From positions 1-61,711 of the forward strand of contig JBFWWP010000034.1 of NCBI GenBank assembly GCA_050246115.1: a stretch of DNA of 61,711 bases. The letters run 5' to 3'. This document shows positions 27,433-35,445 of this stretch, piece by piece (position 1 is the first letter of the stretch; each line of letters opens with the position of its first letter). The notes under the pieces are model-generated. The model was given only the letters and a program-made list of their open reading frames with translations. It did no database searches and was not told the origin of the DNA. The DNA is from JBFWWP01 sp050246115. GTDB lineage: Bacteria; Planctomycetota; UBA8108; UBA1146; JAJFFE01. The translations under genes and the position numbers were made by a program.

Positions 27433-27469
27433 GGCCCGAAGCCAGCGCGGCATGCGCTCGCTTCGGGCC
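27433..27469. repeat. 37-bp palindromic repeat element, copy 1
   Basis: It has outer arms GGCCCGAAGC / GCTTCGGGCC (10 bp) and inner arms AGCGC / GCGCT, 4 nt after the rtcB stop in the minus direction. It matches the element at 39030-39066 (opposite strand) at 31 of 37 positions by eye and a decayed copy at 53073-53109. Copies 1 and 3 share the flanking word AGAGAATCTA. It probably acts as a terminator or mRNA-end structure. Confidence 0.75.
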
Positions 27470-27473
27470 AAGG

Positions 27474-28613
27474 CTAGTTCGCTTTGTAGACCAGTACGGG
27501 CTCCAGTCGACGTTCGATACGAGTCAATTCACGCTGTGCGCGCATGACCGCGTCGATGTCCTTGTAGCAGCCAGGAGCCTCCTCGCGCAGGGCATCCTCG
27601 ATCCGACGATCGAAGTGCACCCGACCCAGTTCGCGGCGGAAGTCACGAAGCCCCACGTTGCGGCGCGCCTCCGTGCGGCTCATGGCCCGACCCGCGCCGT
27701 GGGAACTCGAAGTGAGGGCACGCTCACAGCCCCTTCCGGTGACGTGGTAGCTCGGAGACCCCATGGACCCCGGGATCACGCCCGGCTCTCCGTCTCGTGC
27801 ACGAAGCGCACCCTTGCGATGCACCCACCACCCGCGACCGTCGTGGTGTTCCCACTCGACGTGGTTGTGGTCGCAGTCGATGAGCGTCGCCTCATCGGAC
27901 GAGACGCCGAACAACGCTTCGAGGGCGACAGCAACCGCCTCGACCAGATGCTGTCGGTTGGCGCGAGCATATCGGCGCGCCCAGTCCACGTCGTGGAGAT
28001 AGGCGCGCCCCGCCGGACTGTTCGCCTCGATGGAACCCAAGCCGTCGCCGCCTGCAGCCGACGAATCGAGCCCCGACACCGAATGCCCGACGTGGAACTG
28101 CGTGATGCGCTGCCCCATTGCCCGCGAACCGCTGTGGACCATGAGCCAGAGTCTCCCCTCCGCAGCACGCTGCAGCTCCACGAAGTGATTCCCGCGTCCA
28201 AGCGTCCCGAGCTGCACCCGGCCGTCCCGAGCCACCTCGCGGGTCAGTCGCGGATCGCTCAGTTCCTCGCCGCCGAGCCCGGTCGGCAGGTCCGGCAGGG
28301 TGTCCGGACCGTGACGATGGGGCGGAACCAAGCGCGCGAGCGCGCGCAAGAGACCCTGCGCTCGTCGGGGGTCCGCCAGCACGTCGGCGTCCGTATCCAG
28401 TGCGATCGCCGCCATGCCACACCCGATGTCGTCACCCACCGCGCGCGGGAAAATGTGGCTCTCCGAGGCAGTCACCGTCCCGATGCAGAACTCCTGGCTG
28501 AGATGCACATCCGGCATCACCGCCACGCGGGCGATGTTGGGATGCCCGATGAGTCGTTCGAGAGCGCGCTCGACCTCGTCCGAGAGCGGGCCGATCGTCC
28601 AACGCTCGATCAT
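27474..28613 (-). CDS. rtcB: RNA-splicing ligase RtcB
   Basis: The product is 379 residues. It joins RNA 2',3'-cyclic phosphate or 3'-phosphate ends to 5'-OH ends, using GTP and Mn. Metal-binding residues are visible: Cys65 in DIGCGM, GRGNHFVE, and VHSGSR. The guanylylated His is His305 in SSHGAGRAMSR. It is slightly shorter than the E. coli protein. Its ATG overlaps the stop of the rbfA-like gene (ATGA). No RtcA, RtcR or PrfH gene is next to it. The coupling to a ribosome-maturation-like gene suggests a role in rRNA or tRNA repair. Confidence 0.95.
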   Translation of the reverse strand: MIERWTIGPLSDEVERALERLIGHPNIARVAVMPDVHLSQEFCIGTVTASESHIFPRAVGDDIGCGMAAIALDTDADVLADPRRAQGLLRALARLVPPHRHGPDTLPDLPTGLGGEELSDPRLTREVARDGRVQLGTLGRGNHFVELQRAAEGRLWLMVHSGSRAMGQRITQFHVGHSVSGLDSSAAGGDGLGSIEANSPAGRAYLHDVDWARRYARANRQHLVEAVAVALEALFGVSSDEATLIDCDHNHVEWEHHDGRGWWVHRKGALRARDGEPGVIPGSMGSPSYHVTGRGCERALTSSSHGAGRAMSRTEARRNVGLRDFRRELGRVHFDRRIEDALREEAPGCYKDIDAVMRAQRELTRIERRLEPVLVYKAN

Positions 28614-29059
28614 GGCGCCTCCTCGTCGTCCGCGACGGACTCGTCTGGGAGCGAAACAATGAGCGGCACCCAGCTCACCGTTAGCTCCGGAGCCCGTCGT
28701 CGCGTGATCGCTTGTGCGACCACGAACCGTAGGTCACTGCGCGCCGCCTCCAAGCGATCGTTCAGCACCTCCATAGAGTGCGTCGCATCGGGTTTGGGCG
28801 CGACGCGAATGCACAAGTGCGAGGCATCTGGCGCCGGCTGGACAGCGAGCACCTGGATGGAACGCAGCCGCGGGTCGTCCGACCCGTCGAGGGAAAGCTG
28901 AAGCGTCGTCGCCACTTGCTTGCATAGTTGCCATGCTTTGCGTTCGGTCCTGTGCTTTCGGGAAGAAGTCCGGTCGTAGCGGGGATCGTCACCGTCCCCG
29001 GGCCCGAGCTCGCCGCACAGCTGGGCAAGCTCCCGCATTCGATCTCGACGTGATGTCAT
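28610..29059 (-). CDS. RbfA-like ribosome-binding factor
   Basis: The product is 149 residues. After a charged N-terminal 30 residues, the sequence RTERKAWQLCKQVATTLQL, SDDPRLRSIQVLAVQPAPDAS and LRFVVAQAITRRRAPELTV follows the RbfA layout (helix, first strand, later KH-like helix and final strand). RbfA binds the 30S subunit during 16S rRNA maturation. The identification rests on pattern, not alignment, and the protein is divergent. It is not in the usual nusA-infB-rbfA-truB setting, so it may be a second, specialised paralogue. It overlaps rtcB by 4 nt. Confidence 0.62.
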   Translation of the reverse strand: MTSRRDRMRELAQLCGELGPGDGDDPRYDRTSSRKHRTERKAWQLCKQVATTLQLSLDGSDDPRLRSIQVLAVQPAPDASHLCIRVAPKPDATHSMEVLNDRLEAARSDLRFVVAQAITRRRAPELTVSWVPLIVSLPDESVADDEEAP

Positions 29060-29606
29060 CTCGGTTCTCTCGATGGGATGGATTCGCCACCTCCGAGAAA
29101 GGCTCGGGGGTGGACCGCGCTGGGAAACAGGGGCCGAGAAGGCGGCGCGGAATCGTCCGGATCGAGGTCAACGACGAACGCACTCTGCCGACCCAGTCGG
29201 AGAGACTCTGTAGTTCATCGATCTCGAAGAGAGCGTTAGCGGCTCAGGGGCGCGGACGAAGGTTCGCCGCCCGGGGTGCAGTGGTCGTCATGGCAGCTCC
29301 TTCGTCAGCAAGAGGTGGGTTAGGTTCCAAAAGTCGGGACCGTGCGAGTGCGGTGGAAGGATAACGCTTCCAACGCCGAACGGCAAGCGCACGCGAAACA
29401 CTGCGGCACTCCACGGGATGGGTATCCCGGTCCCGAGGAGTCGCGCACTCTCCTTGGACCCACCGATGCCCCGCATGCTCCGGATGCCTTCCCAGCGAAC
29501 GGAGATGGGCTGAGGCTGCCCGGCCAACGTGGTCAACGTTGCCTGACACGGCACTAGTCCTGGCGCTGCCGCAACATCGGGGCTACGAACTCGTCCGACG
29601 ACTCGC
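29060..29606. other. Intergenic region with dispersed repeat copy
   Basis: It contains an 80-bp dispersed repeat (29479-29558). A minus-strand frame of 88 codons (GTG 29554 to 29288) starts inside that repeat and reads MPCQATLTTLAG at first and ends THLLLTKELP. It has no recognised family and its start belongs to the repeat, so I do not call it a gene. Nothing else is supported. Confidence 0.5.
29479..29558 (-). repeat. 80-bp dispersed repeat, copy 1
   Basis: Read on the minus strand it begins ACTAGTGCCGTGTCAGGCAA and ends near TCCGGA. It matches 53108-53187 (plus strand) with about two differences. It contains inverted words CAACGT / ACGTTG. It lies 49 nt past the stop of the 82-residue protein gene. 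It resembles the end of a mobile element, but no transposase is near. Confidence 0.85.
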
Positions 29607-29855
29607 TCACGTCGGATCCTCGGTTGCGCCGCCCTCGTAGCACGAGCGGCCCGGGCGACAGCACGCCGGCAATACGTCGGCGTCGTCCGGGCCCTGGGCG
29701 GCCATCGTGCGAATGCAGTGGAAGAGCGCGGTATGCGCCGTGAAGCGATCTTCGAACGCCGAGCGTCGGTGGTGGGTGTTGAGGTGCCGGGTCTTCGTCA
29801 TGAGTAGCGAGCACACGTCGTCCGGAAGTAGTTCGGGTTTCATCGCCTCGCTCAT
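29607..29855 (-). CDS. Small protein of unknown function at the end of the Mo-hydroxylase operon
   Basis: The product is 82 residues from the ATG at 29855, which lies 4 nt after the stop of the FAD-subunit gene. It is His-rich in the middle (TRHLNTHHRRSAFEDRF) and has a Cys-rich end (PACCRPGRSCYEGG). No family recognised. Close spacing and a sensible composition support a real gene; the lack of a strong ribosome-binding site and of known homologues argues for caution. A metal- or cofactor-related helper role would fit the operon, but this is a guess. Confidence 0.55.
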   Translation of the reverse strand: MSEAMKPELLPDDVCSLLMTKTRHLNTHHRRSAFEDRFTAHTALFHCIRTMAAQGPDDADVLPACCRPGRSCYEGGATEDPT

Positions 29856-29859
29856 GGGC

Positions 29860-30843
29860 TCAACCGTTCCAGGCTTCGCGCAACGCACGAGCCAACGTGA
29901 CCTGAAGCATCCGCACCTTGTAAGCGTTCTGCGCGAGCGGACTGGCCTTGGCCGTCGCTGCCTTGCTGACGCGCTCGACCAACTCGTCGGTGAGGCTCTG
30001 GCCGTCCAGGAGTCCTTCCAAGTCGCGCCGCCGTTGTGGCGTCGGGGCGACGGCGGAGAGCACGACGCGGGACTCGGCGATGCGGTCGTCACGCTTGCGC
30101 AAGGTCACGGTGGCCCCACACAGAGCCCAGTCGAAGGACTGCTTCTCTCGCGCCTCGAGGTAGGCCGCGTTACGCCTGTCGGTTCCGGGGGGGAGGATGA
30201 TCGTGGTGACGATCCAATTCGGGGCCAGCACGTTCTCGGCTTGGACGTTCACGTCCGGCCCGACGAAGAAGTCCTCGAGCGATCGAACGGTTGCGCTGCC
30301 CTGCGGGCCGGCGATCTCGACCTGCGCGTCGTAGCCGATCAACACCGGCGCGGTATTGGACGCATGCACGACAGCACACTTGCGGTTGTCGAAGATCGCG
30401 TGGAACTCGTTCTCCCCGAGCAGCGCGTAGCACATGGAACCGCCCTTGCGAAGACACGGGTAGTCTTCGTGGCGGTAGTAGTGACAGCGCGGTCGTTGGC
30501 ACAGGTTGCCGGCCAGCGTGCCGACGTTGCGCAGCTGTGGGGTCGCGGTCCGCCCGATGGTCGTGGCCAACGCGCCGTAATCGCGCCGAATCTCGTCGTG
30601 CTCGGCCACGGCACTCAGCTTCACGAGCGCCCCGATCTCGAGACCCCGCTCGGTGCGCCGGATCCGATCGAGCCCCGGAATGGTCTTCAAGTTGACGACC
30701 GACTCTGGGGCCGCGATACCCTCTTTGATCTCACCCAGGAGATCGGTTCCGCCCGCCATGATCTTGGTCGCGGCGAAGCTGTCGCCGCAGGCGGACACGG
30801 CCGCCGAAACACTCTGTGGAAGCACCAGTCGAAACGGTCTCAT
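29860..30843 (-). CDS. FAD-binding subunit of a xanthine dehydrogenase-family molybdenum hydroxylase
   Basis: The product is 327 residues. The FAD site shows FAATKIMAGGTDLLGEIKEG near the N-terminus and ATPQLRNVGTLAGNLCQRPRCHYYR, the CoxM/XdhB pattern, with extra Cys residues (CQRPRC and later CLRKGG) that resemble the Fe4S4-binding loop of the PaoB/4-hydroxybenzoyl-CoA reductase branch. It passes electrons between the FeS subunit and an acceptor. The start overlaps the stop of the catalytic-subunit gene (ATGA). Confidence 0.9.
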   Translation of the reverse strand: MRPFRLVLPQSVSAAVSACGDSFAATKIMAGGTDLLGEIKEGIAAPESVVNLKTIPGLDRIRRTERGLEIGALVKLSAVAEHDEIRRDYGALATTIGRTATPQLRNVGTLAGNLCQRPRCHYYRHEDYPCLRKGGSMCYALLGENEFHAIFDNRKCAVVHASNTAPVLIGYDAQVEIAGPQGSATVRSLEDFFVGPDVNVQAENVLAPNWIVTTIILPPGTDRRNAAYLEAREKQSFDWALCGATVTLRKRDDRIAESRVVLSAVAPTPQRRRDLEGLLDGQSLTDELVERVSKAATAKASPLAQNAYKVRMLQVTLARALREAWNG

Positions 30844-33224
30844 GACCTCTCCTCTTTCGCGGCCAGTGCCTCGAGTACCTTGCGCGGCGTGATGGGAAGC
30901 GATGAAATCCGGACACCAATCGCGTGGTAGACGGCATTGGCCACAGCTGCGGCGGTCGCGACGATCGGCGGTTCACCGAGTCCCATGACGTGGGTGTTGT
31001 TGTGCCCCATGTAGACGTCGAGCAGCGTGACGTCGACTTCCGGACAATCGACCGGGCCAATCACCTTGTAGCCTTCCAGATCGGCGTTCAGCATTCGGCC
31101 CTTGGTTCGATCCATGACACGTCGCTCGAACAGCGCGTAGCTCACCCCTTGCACGACCCCACCGCGCACTTGGCTCTCGGCGAGCTTGGGATTGACGACT
31201 TTCCCGCAGTCGGCCACCGCAACGACCCGGAGCACGCGCACCTCGCCGGTGCCCGTGTCGACCTCGACCTCGACACACTGGACGCCCGCGTTGGTATCGG
31301 CAAAGCCGTCGTAGTTGGGATGGCGGCGATCCAAGGTCGGGCGCTCGGCCAGCACCTCGATCGCATCCTCGTCGAGAAGCGCACACGCGTCGGCGAACCG
31401 CATCACGATTTCGAGCTGCGGGCCGTCCCGCCGCACCACGTGCCCTCCCGCCAGAGTGAGGTCGGCGGGGTTCCAGCCTTTGCGAGCAGCAACCACGTTC
31501 AAGAGTTGCTCCTTCGCCCGGTGGCCCGCGAGTCGCGCAGCCGGCGTGATCGTCGGCGCCGTGGTCGAGCCCCCGCTCCCGGGTCCCCGGGGATCGTCGG
31601 TGTCGCCAATGAACGTGCGCACGTCACGCAGTTCCAGGCCCAGCTCTTCCGCGACCACCATGCCCATGATCGTCCGCGTGCCGGTCCCAATGTCCTGCGA
31701 GCCGTTGCGTACCTCTACGGCACCGCTGCGGTGGACACGGACCAAAACGCTCGCGCCTCCACCGCCAGCCGCGAACCACAGAGAACTCGCGACCCCCACC
31801 CCGCGCTTGCGGTCCCCAGGCTGACTGCCCGGAGCACGACTTCGCTTCTCGTCCCAGCCGATCTTCTGCCGGGCGATGTCATACTGCACTCGCCGAATGG
31901 GGTGATCATCGTTGCGCTTGCGGAACTCGATCGGGTCCATTCCGAGCTTGGCCGCGGCCATGTCCATCAAACCCTCGAGCGCGAACACGCCCTGCGGCCA
32001 GCCCGGTGCGCGCTTGGCGCGCGCGTCCCCGGCGTTCGTGCGCACGCCGTACTCGACCTTGTCGATCTTACCCAGCTTGTAGATGCCGTCGTTGTGCGCG
32101 CCAGCTCCCGACGGCGTCGTGCCCGCGGTACCCCAGCTCCGCGCTCGGAATGCGACGATCTCACCGTTCGCACCCACGGCCATTTCGAGTTCTTGGCGTG
32201 AGTCCGGACGGTTGCCCACACTCTCGTGCTCTTCTCGTCGATCGAGCATGAGCTTGACCGGACGTCCCGCGGCTTTCGCCAGGAGCGCCCCGGCCACGCC
32301 CTCGCGACCCGCGGAGAACTTGGATCCAAAGCCACCGCCGACGTACTCACACAGGACTCTCGCTTCGCTGGCGCGCACCGAACCGCGGGGATGCGTGAGT
32401 TCGCGCAGCACACCGAAAGTCGCCTGTGTCGAGCAGTAGCACACGAGCCTCTCGCCCTCCCAGTTGCAGACCACGCCATGGGTCTCGAGCGGCGCGTGCA
32501 TCTGCACCGGCGTTTCGAACGTTCCTTTGACCGAAACGTCTGCCGCCGCGATGAGGGCGTCGACCTCAGCCGCAGTGGCGGCCATCTGCTCGCGGCGCCC
32601 GGCTTCTCGCTCCTCGTCGATCGAGCCATCGCGGCGTCGCGGAATCTCCGGGAAGATCCGCGCCACGTTCTCCTGATCGCCACGCCCAACCTTCGGCGCC
32701 CAGTCCTTCAGCGCGTCCTCCTTGGTGACGCAAAACGGAAGCACCTCGTAGTCGACCGTGATCGCGGCGAGCGCAGCCGCGGCGAGCGCCTCGCTCTCTG
32801 CCGCCACCGCGGCGACACCGTCACCGGCGAACCGCACCGAGGTCAGCTCGAAGGCCTCTGCGAAGGAGAGCACCGCTTTCACACCGGGCATGCCCCGCGC
32901 TCGCTCGAGATCGATCGAACGCACGTTTGCATTCGGGTGCGGGCAGCGCAGGATCTTGCCATGGAGCAACCCGGGCGGGTTCTGGTCGTAGGTGTATCGC
33001 GCCCTGCCCGTGACCTTGGCCACCGCATCCAGCCGGTCCCGAGGCTTGCCGACTTCCCGCAAAGCGTGGTCCGGGTGATACGGGGCAACGTCGCCGTCGG
33101 GCAAACGCACGTCGAGGTCGCGGAAGTGTCCCTCGAAGCCGACCCGAATGCGTACCATGCCCGGCTCGGGCGGAGTGGCGTCGTCGGCGGCCTGCGCGAG
33201 GTTCGTCCCTGGATTCGTTTCCAT
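30840..33224 (-). CDS. Molybdopterin-binding catalytic subunit of a xanthine dehydrogenase-family enzyme
   Basis: The product is 794 residues. It has the fused small and large domains of the family: GKPRDRLDAVAKVTGRARYTYD near the start, GGGFGSKF and RPVKLMLDRREEH at the cofactor entry, and GEPPIVATAAAVANAVYHA with the catalytic Glu near the end. It hydroxylates an aldehyde or heterocycle using water. Order and Tat signal on the partner resemble the periplasmic aldehyde oxidoreductase PaoABC more than cytosolic XDH. The ATG at 33224 has GGGAGGTGAGC before it. No XdhC/PaoD chaperone gene is seen nearby. Confidence 0.92.
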   Translation of the reverse strand: METNPGTNLAQAADDATPPEPGMVRIRVGFEGHFRDLDVRLPDGDVAPYHPDHALREVGKPRDRLDAVAKVTGRARYTYDQNPPGLLHGKILRCPHPNANVRSIDLERARGMPGVKAVLSFAEAFELTSVRFAGDGVAAVAAESEALAAAALAAITVDYEVLPFCVTKEDALKDWAPKVGRGDQENVARIFPEIPRRRDGSIDEEREAGRREQMAATAAEVDALIAAADVSVKGTFETPVQMHAPLETHGVVCNWEGERLVCYCSTQATFGVLRELTHPRGSVRASEARVLCEYVGGGFGSKFSAGREGVAGALLAKAAGRPVKLMLDRREEHESVGNRPDSRQELEMAVGANGEIVAFRARSWGTAGTTPSGAGAHNDGIYKLGKIDKVEYGVRTNAGDARAKRAPGWPQGVFALEGLMDMAAAKLGMDPIEFRKRNDDHPIRRVQYDIARQKIGWDEKRSRAPGSQPGDRKRGVGVASSLWFAAGGGGASVLVRVHRSGAVEVRNGSQDIGTGTRTIMGMVVAEELGLELRDVRTFIGDTDDPRGPGSGGSTTAPTITPAARLAGHRAKEQLLNVVAARKGWNPADLTLAGGHVVRRDGPQLEIVMRFADACALLDEDAIEVLAERPTLDRRHPNYDGFADTNAGVQCVEVEVDTGTGEVRVLRVVAVADCGKVVNPKLAESQVRGGVVQGVSYALFERRVMDRTKGRMLNADLEGYKVIGPVDCPEVDVTLLDVYMGHNNTHVMGLGEPPIVATAAAVANAVYHAIGVRISSLPITPRKVLEALAAKEERS

Positions 33225-33226
33225 GC

Positions 33227-33928
33227 TCACCTCCCACTCTGACCCGAGGCGCGCGCAACCGCCTCGAAGATGTTCGGGTAGGTCGCACACCGACAGATGT
33301 TGCCGGCGATTCCCTCCGCGACCTCGGCACGGGTCGGCCGTGGGTTGCGCTCGAGCAACGCGGTGCACGCCATCACCATACCGGGGGTACAGAATCCGCA
33401 CTGCAGAGCGTCACATTCGACGAAGGCCGCTTGCAGGGGCGTGAGTTCATTGCCCACCGAGAGTCCCTCGATGGTCTGCACACTCCTACCGATTGCGTCG
33501 ACGGCCAAGAACGTGCACGAGTTCACGAGAACTCCATCGACGCGCATGCTGCAAGCCCCGCAAGATCCGCGATCGCACACCCGCTTGGCACCGGTGAGAT
33601 CGAGGCGATCGCGGCAAAAGTCGAGCAGGGTGGTCGCGGGAGGCGCCTTGGCCTGCCGCACCTCGCCATTGACGACGAGTTCGATGTCCACGTCACCCGG
33701 GCCCAGGACCGGCGCCGGATCCGGGGTCGCCGGCGCGTCGCCAGGCTTCGCAGTGACGGCCTGCACGGCGGAACCGAGGAGCCCCATCGACGCCACGGTC
33801 AAACCGGTGCCCTTCAGGAAACCGCGCCGGCTCAACTCCGCGTCGCGGGGCTCGGGCGAGTGCCGATCCGCGCCGGGGTCGATCGTGCGTGGCGGCGGAT
33901 GCATCTCTTTCGGCGTGCTCTGTTCCAT
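33227..33928 (-). CDS. Tat-exported 2Fe-2S subunit of the molybdenum hydroxylase
   Basis: The product is 233 residues. A Tat signal (SRRGFLKGTG, then a hydrophobic run to VQAV) lies at about 33-60. The plant-type 2Fe-2S motif follows (CDRGSCGACSMRVDG with a later Cys) and the second cluster motif (CGFCTPGM, then NICRCATYPN). It carries electrons from the Mo site. Export folded with its partners fits Tat use. The ATG at 33928 has AGGAG upstream. Its stop is 2 nt before the start of the catalytic-subunit gene, so it leads the four-gene operon. Confidence 0.92.
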   Translation of the reverse strand: MEQSTPKEMHPPPRTIDPGADRHSPEPRDAELSRRGFLKGTGLTVASMGLLGSAVQAVTAKPGDAPATPDPAPVLGPGDVDIELVVNGEVRQAKAPPATTLLDFCRDRLDLTGAKRVCDRGSCGACSMRVDGVLVNSCTFLAVDAIGRSVQTIEGLSVGNELTPLQAAFVECDALQCGFCTPGMVMACTALLERNPRPTRAEVAEGIAGNICRCATYPNIFEAVARASGQSGR

Positions 33929-34425
33929 CGAATCTCCTGTTCTGTCGGTCGCCGCCGAGCACGTTCGTCGACCCGCTCGTTGGCTGCTCTTGCGGTGCAG
34001 GTCAAAGGTGCGCAGACGGGCGCGGTCGACCCAAGGGTGCGCGAACGGGGTCAACCGCGACCCGAAAGCCTGGGCCGAGCGTCATGGTAACGACTCTCGA
34101 GTACGCGAAACAGGCCATGCCTGTTGGGGAGGCCCGCACCCGTTCCGAAGCCGACGCCCCTGGGGCTTTCGGCCGACGTTCGCAGCGATTACGCTGCGGT
34201 GTCGGCCGCGCCTGGTTTGGTCCTGCGTCGACACGGGCGCGGGTTCTGAGAGCCACCGAGCCCCGCCGAGTCTCTCGGTATCGCCGGGCCCTGGGTTTTG
34301 GCCGATGATTTGCCGTTCGCATTCTGCCGAAGAGAAGGAGGCGGTGGACCGTGCGCGCAAGCCACGGAGAGCGCCAACGCCCGAACCAGGTTCACAAGTT
34401 TCGGAATCACCGAAAGTGAGATCGC
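33929..34425. other. Divergent intergenic region, no gene seen
   Basis: It separates the Mo-hydroxylase operon (minus) from the GAPDH pair (plus). It should hold both promoters. Open frames here are antisense or random and have no family signal. Confidence 0.5.
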
Positions 34426-35445
34426 ATGACAGTCCGAGTCGCGATCATGGGCTTCGGCCGGATGGGCCGCAGCGTCTTCCGAGCCTGCTACCCGCGCACC
34501 GACATGCAGGTGGTGGCGATCAACGACATCGCGGATCCCAAGGCCATGGAGTACTTGCTCCGCCATGACTCCTTGTCGGGGCCGTTCCCCGAGCCCGTAT
34601 CGATCATCGACGATTTCCTCTACGTCCAAGGGAGGCGAATCCCAGTGCTCCACCAAAAGGAGCCCGGCGAGGTTCCGTGGTTCGAGTACGGGGTCGACGT
34701 CGTCGTCGAGGCGACCGGCCGCTATCGCACGGCCGCACAGCTGCGTCGCCACCTCGAGGCCGGGGCCGATCGCGTGGTGCTGACGACCCCGCCGCGCGAC
34801 GAAATCGACGTGGTGTACGTGCCGGGGATGAATCGCGAGCCGATCGCGCGCTCCCACCGCCTCATCTCCTGCGGGTCGAGCACTGCCAACTGCTTGGTCC
34901 TCATGCTCAAGCTCCTCGACGAGAACTTCGGCGTCCAGAGCGGCTTCTTCACATCGGTCCATGCCTACACGTCCGAGCAAAGCCTCATCGACACTTTCCA
35001 CGGCGACTTCCGGTTGTCGCGAGCCGCGGTCGAGAACATCGTGCCGGTGAGCACGTGGTCGGTGCACATGGTCGACCGTTTGTTCCCCCACCTCGCGGGA
35101 AAGTTCGGGGGTGGCAAGTTGAACGTGCCGGTCTCCGACGTCTCGTGCGTCGACTTGGTCACGGTGCACGACCAAGAAGTCTCGGCGTCCGAGGTCAACG
35201 AAGTGTTCCGCAGCGCCGCGCGGAGTACGCTCAAGGGTCTCGTCCACTTCACCGAGGAGCCCATCGTATCGTCAGACGTGTCGGGCTCCCCGGCTTCGTG
35301 CACCTTCGACAGTCTCACCACCATGGTGGTCGAGAACTCGATGGTGAAAACGCTCGGGTGGTACGACCAAGGCGGCGGGCTCGCGGCGCGCATCGTGGAT
35401 GTGCTGGCCCAGCTCGCGCCGCGCGGAGAGGGGGTGCGCTCATGA
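34426..35445 (+). CDS. GAPDH-like protein lacking the catalytic cysteine
   Basis: The product is 339 residues, GAPDH length. The Rossmann start (VAIMGFGRMGRSVFRACY) and VVAINDIADPKAMEYLLRHD are conserved. At the active site, where GAPDH has SNASCTTNC, it reads SCGSSTANC, so the nucleophile position is Ser152 (codon AGC at 34879). The base-providing His is kept (SVHAYTSEQ). The final WYDNEWGYS motif is changed to WYDQGGGLA, affecting the nicotinamide site. It cannot run the usual thioester chemistry. The stop overlaps the start of a canonical gap gene (ATGA), so the pair is made together and may form mixed tetramers. A regulatory or binding role is inference. Confidence 0.9.
   Translation: MTVRVAIMGFGRMGRSVFRACYPRTDMQVVAINDIADPKAMEYLLRHDSLSGPFPEPVSIIDDFLYVQGRRIPVLHQKEPGEVPWFEYGVDVVVEATGRYRTAAQLRRHLEAGADRVVLTTPPRDEIDVVYVPGMNREPIARSHRLISCGSSTANCLVLMLKLLDENFGVQSGFFTSVHAYTSEQSLIDTFHGDFRLSRAAVENIVPVSTWSVHMVDRLFPHLAGKFGGGKLNVPVSDVSCVDLVTVHDQEVSASEVNEVFRSAARSTLKGLVHFTEEPIVSSDVSGSPASCTFDSLTTMVVENSMVKTLGWYDQGGGLAARIVDVLAQLAPRGEGVRS

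Noticed and set aside
27394..27469. Attenuator or riboswitch upstream of the methyltransferase-like gene
   Set aside because: The hairpins lie after rtcB and more than 300 bp before the next start. They fit transcript ends better than a leader.
29288..29554. 88-codon minus-strand frame
   Set aside because: Its first 23 codons belong to the dispersed repeat, also present at 53 kb, and the rest has no family signal. I describe the repeat instead.
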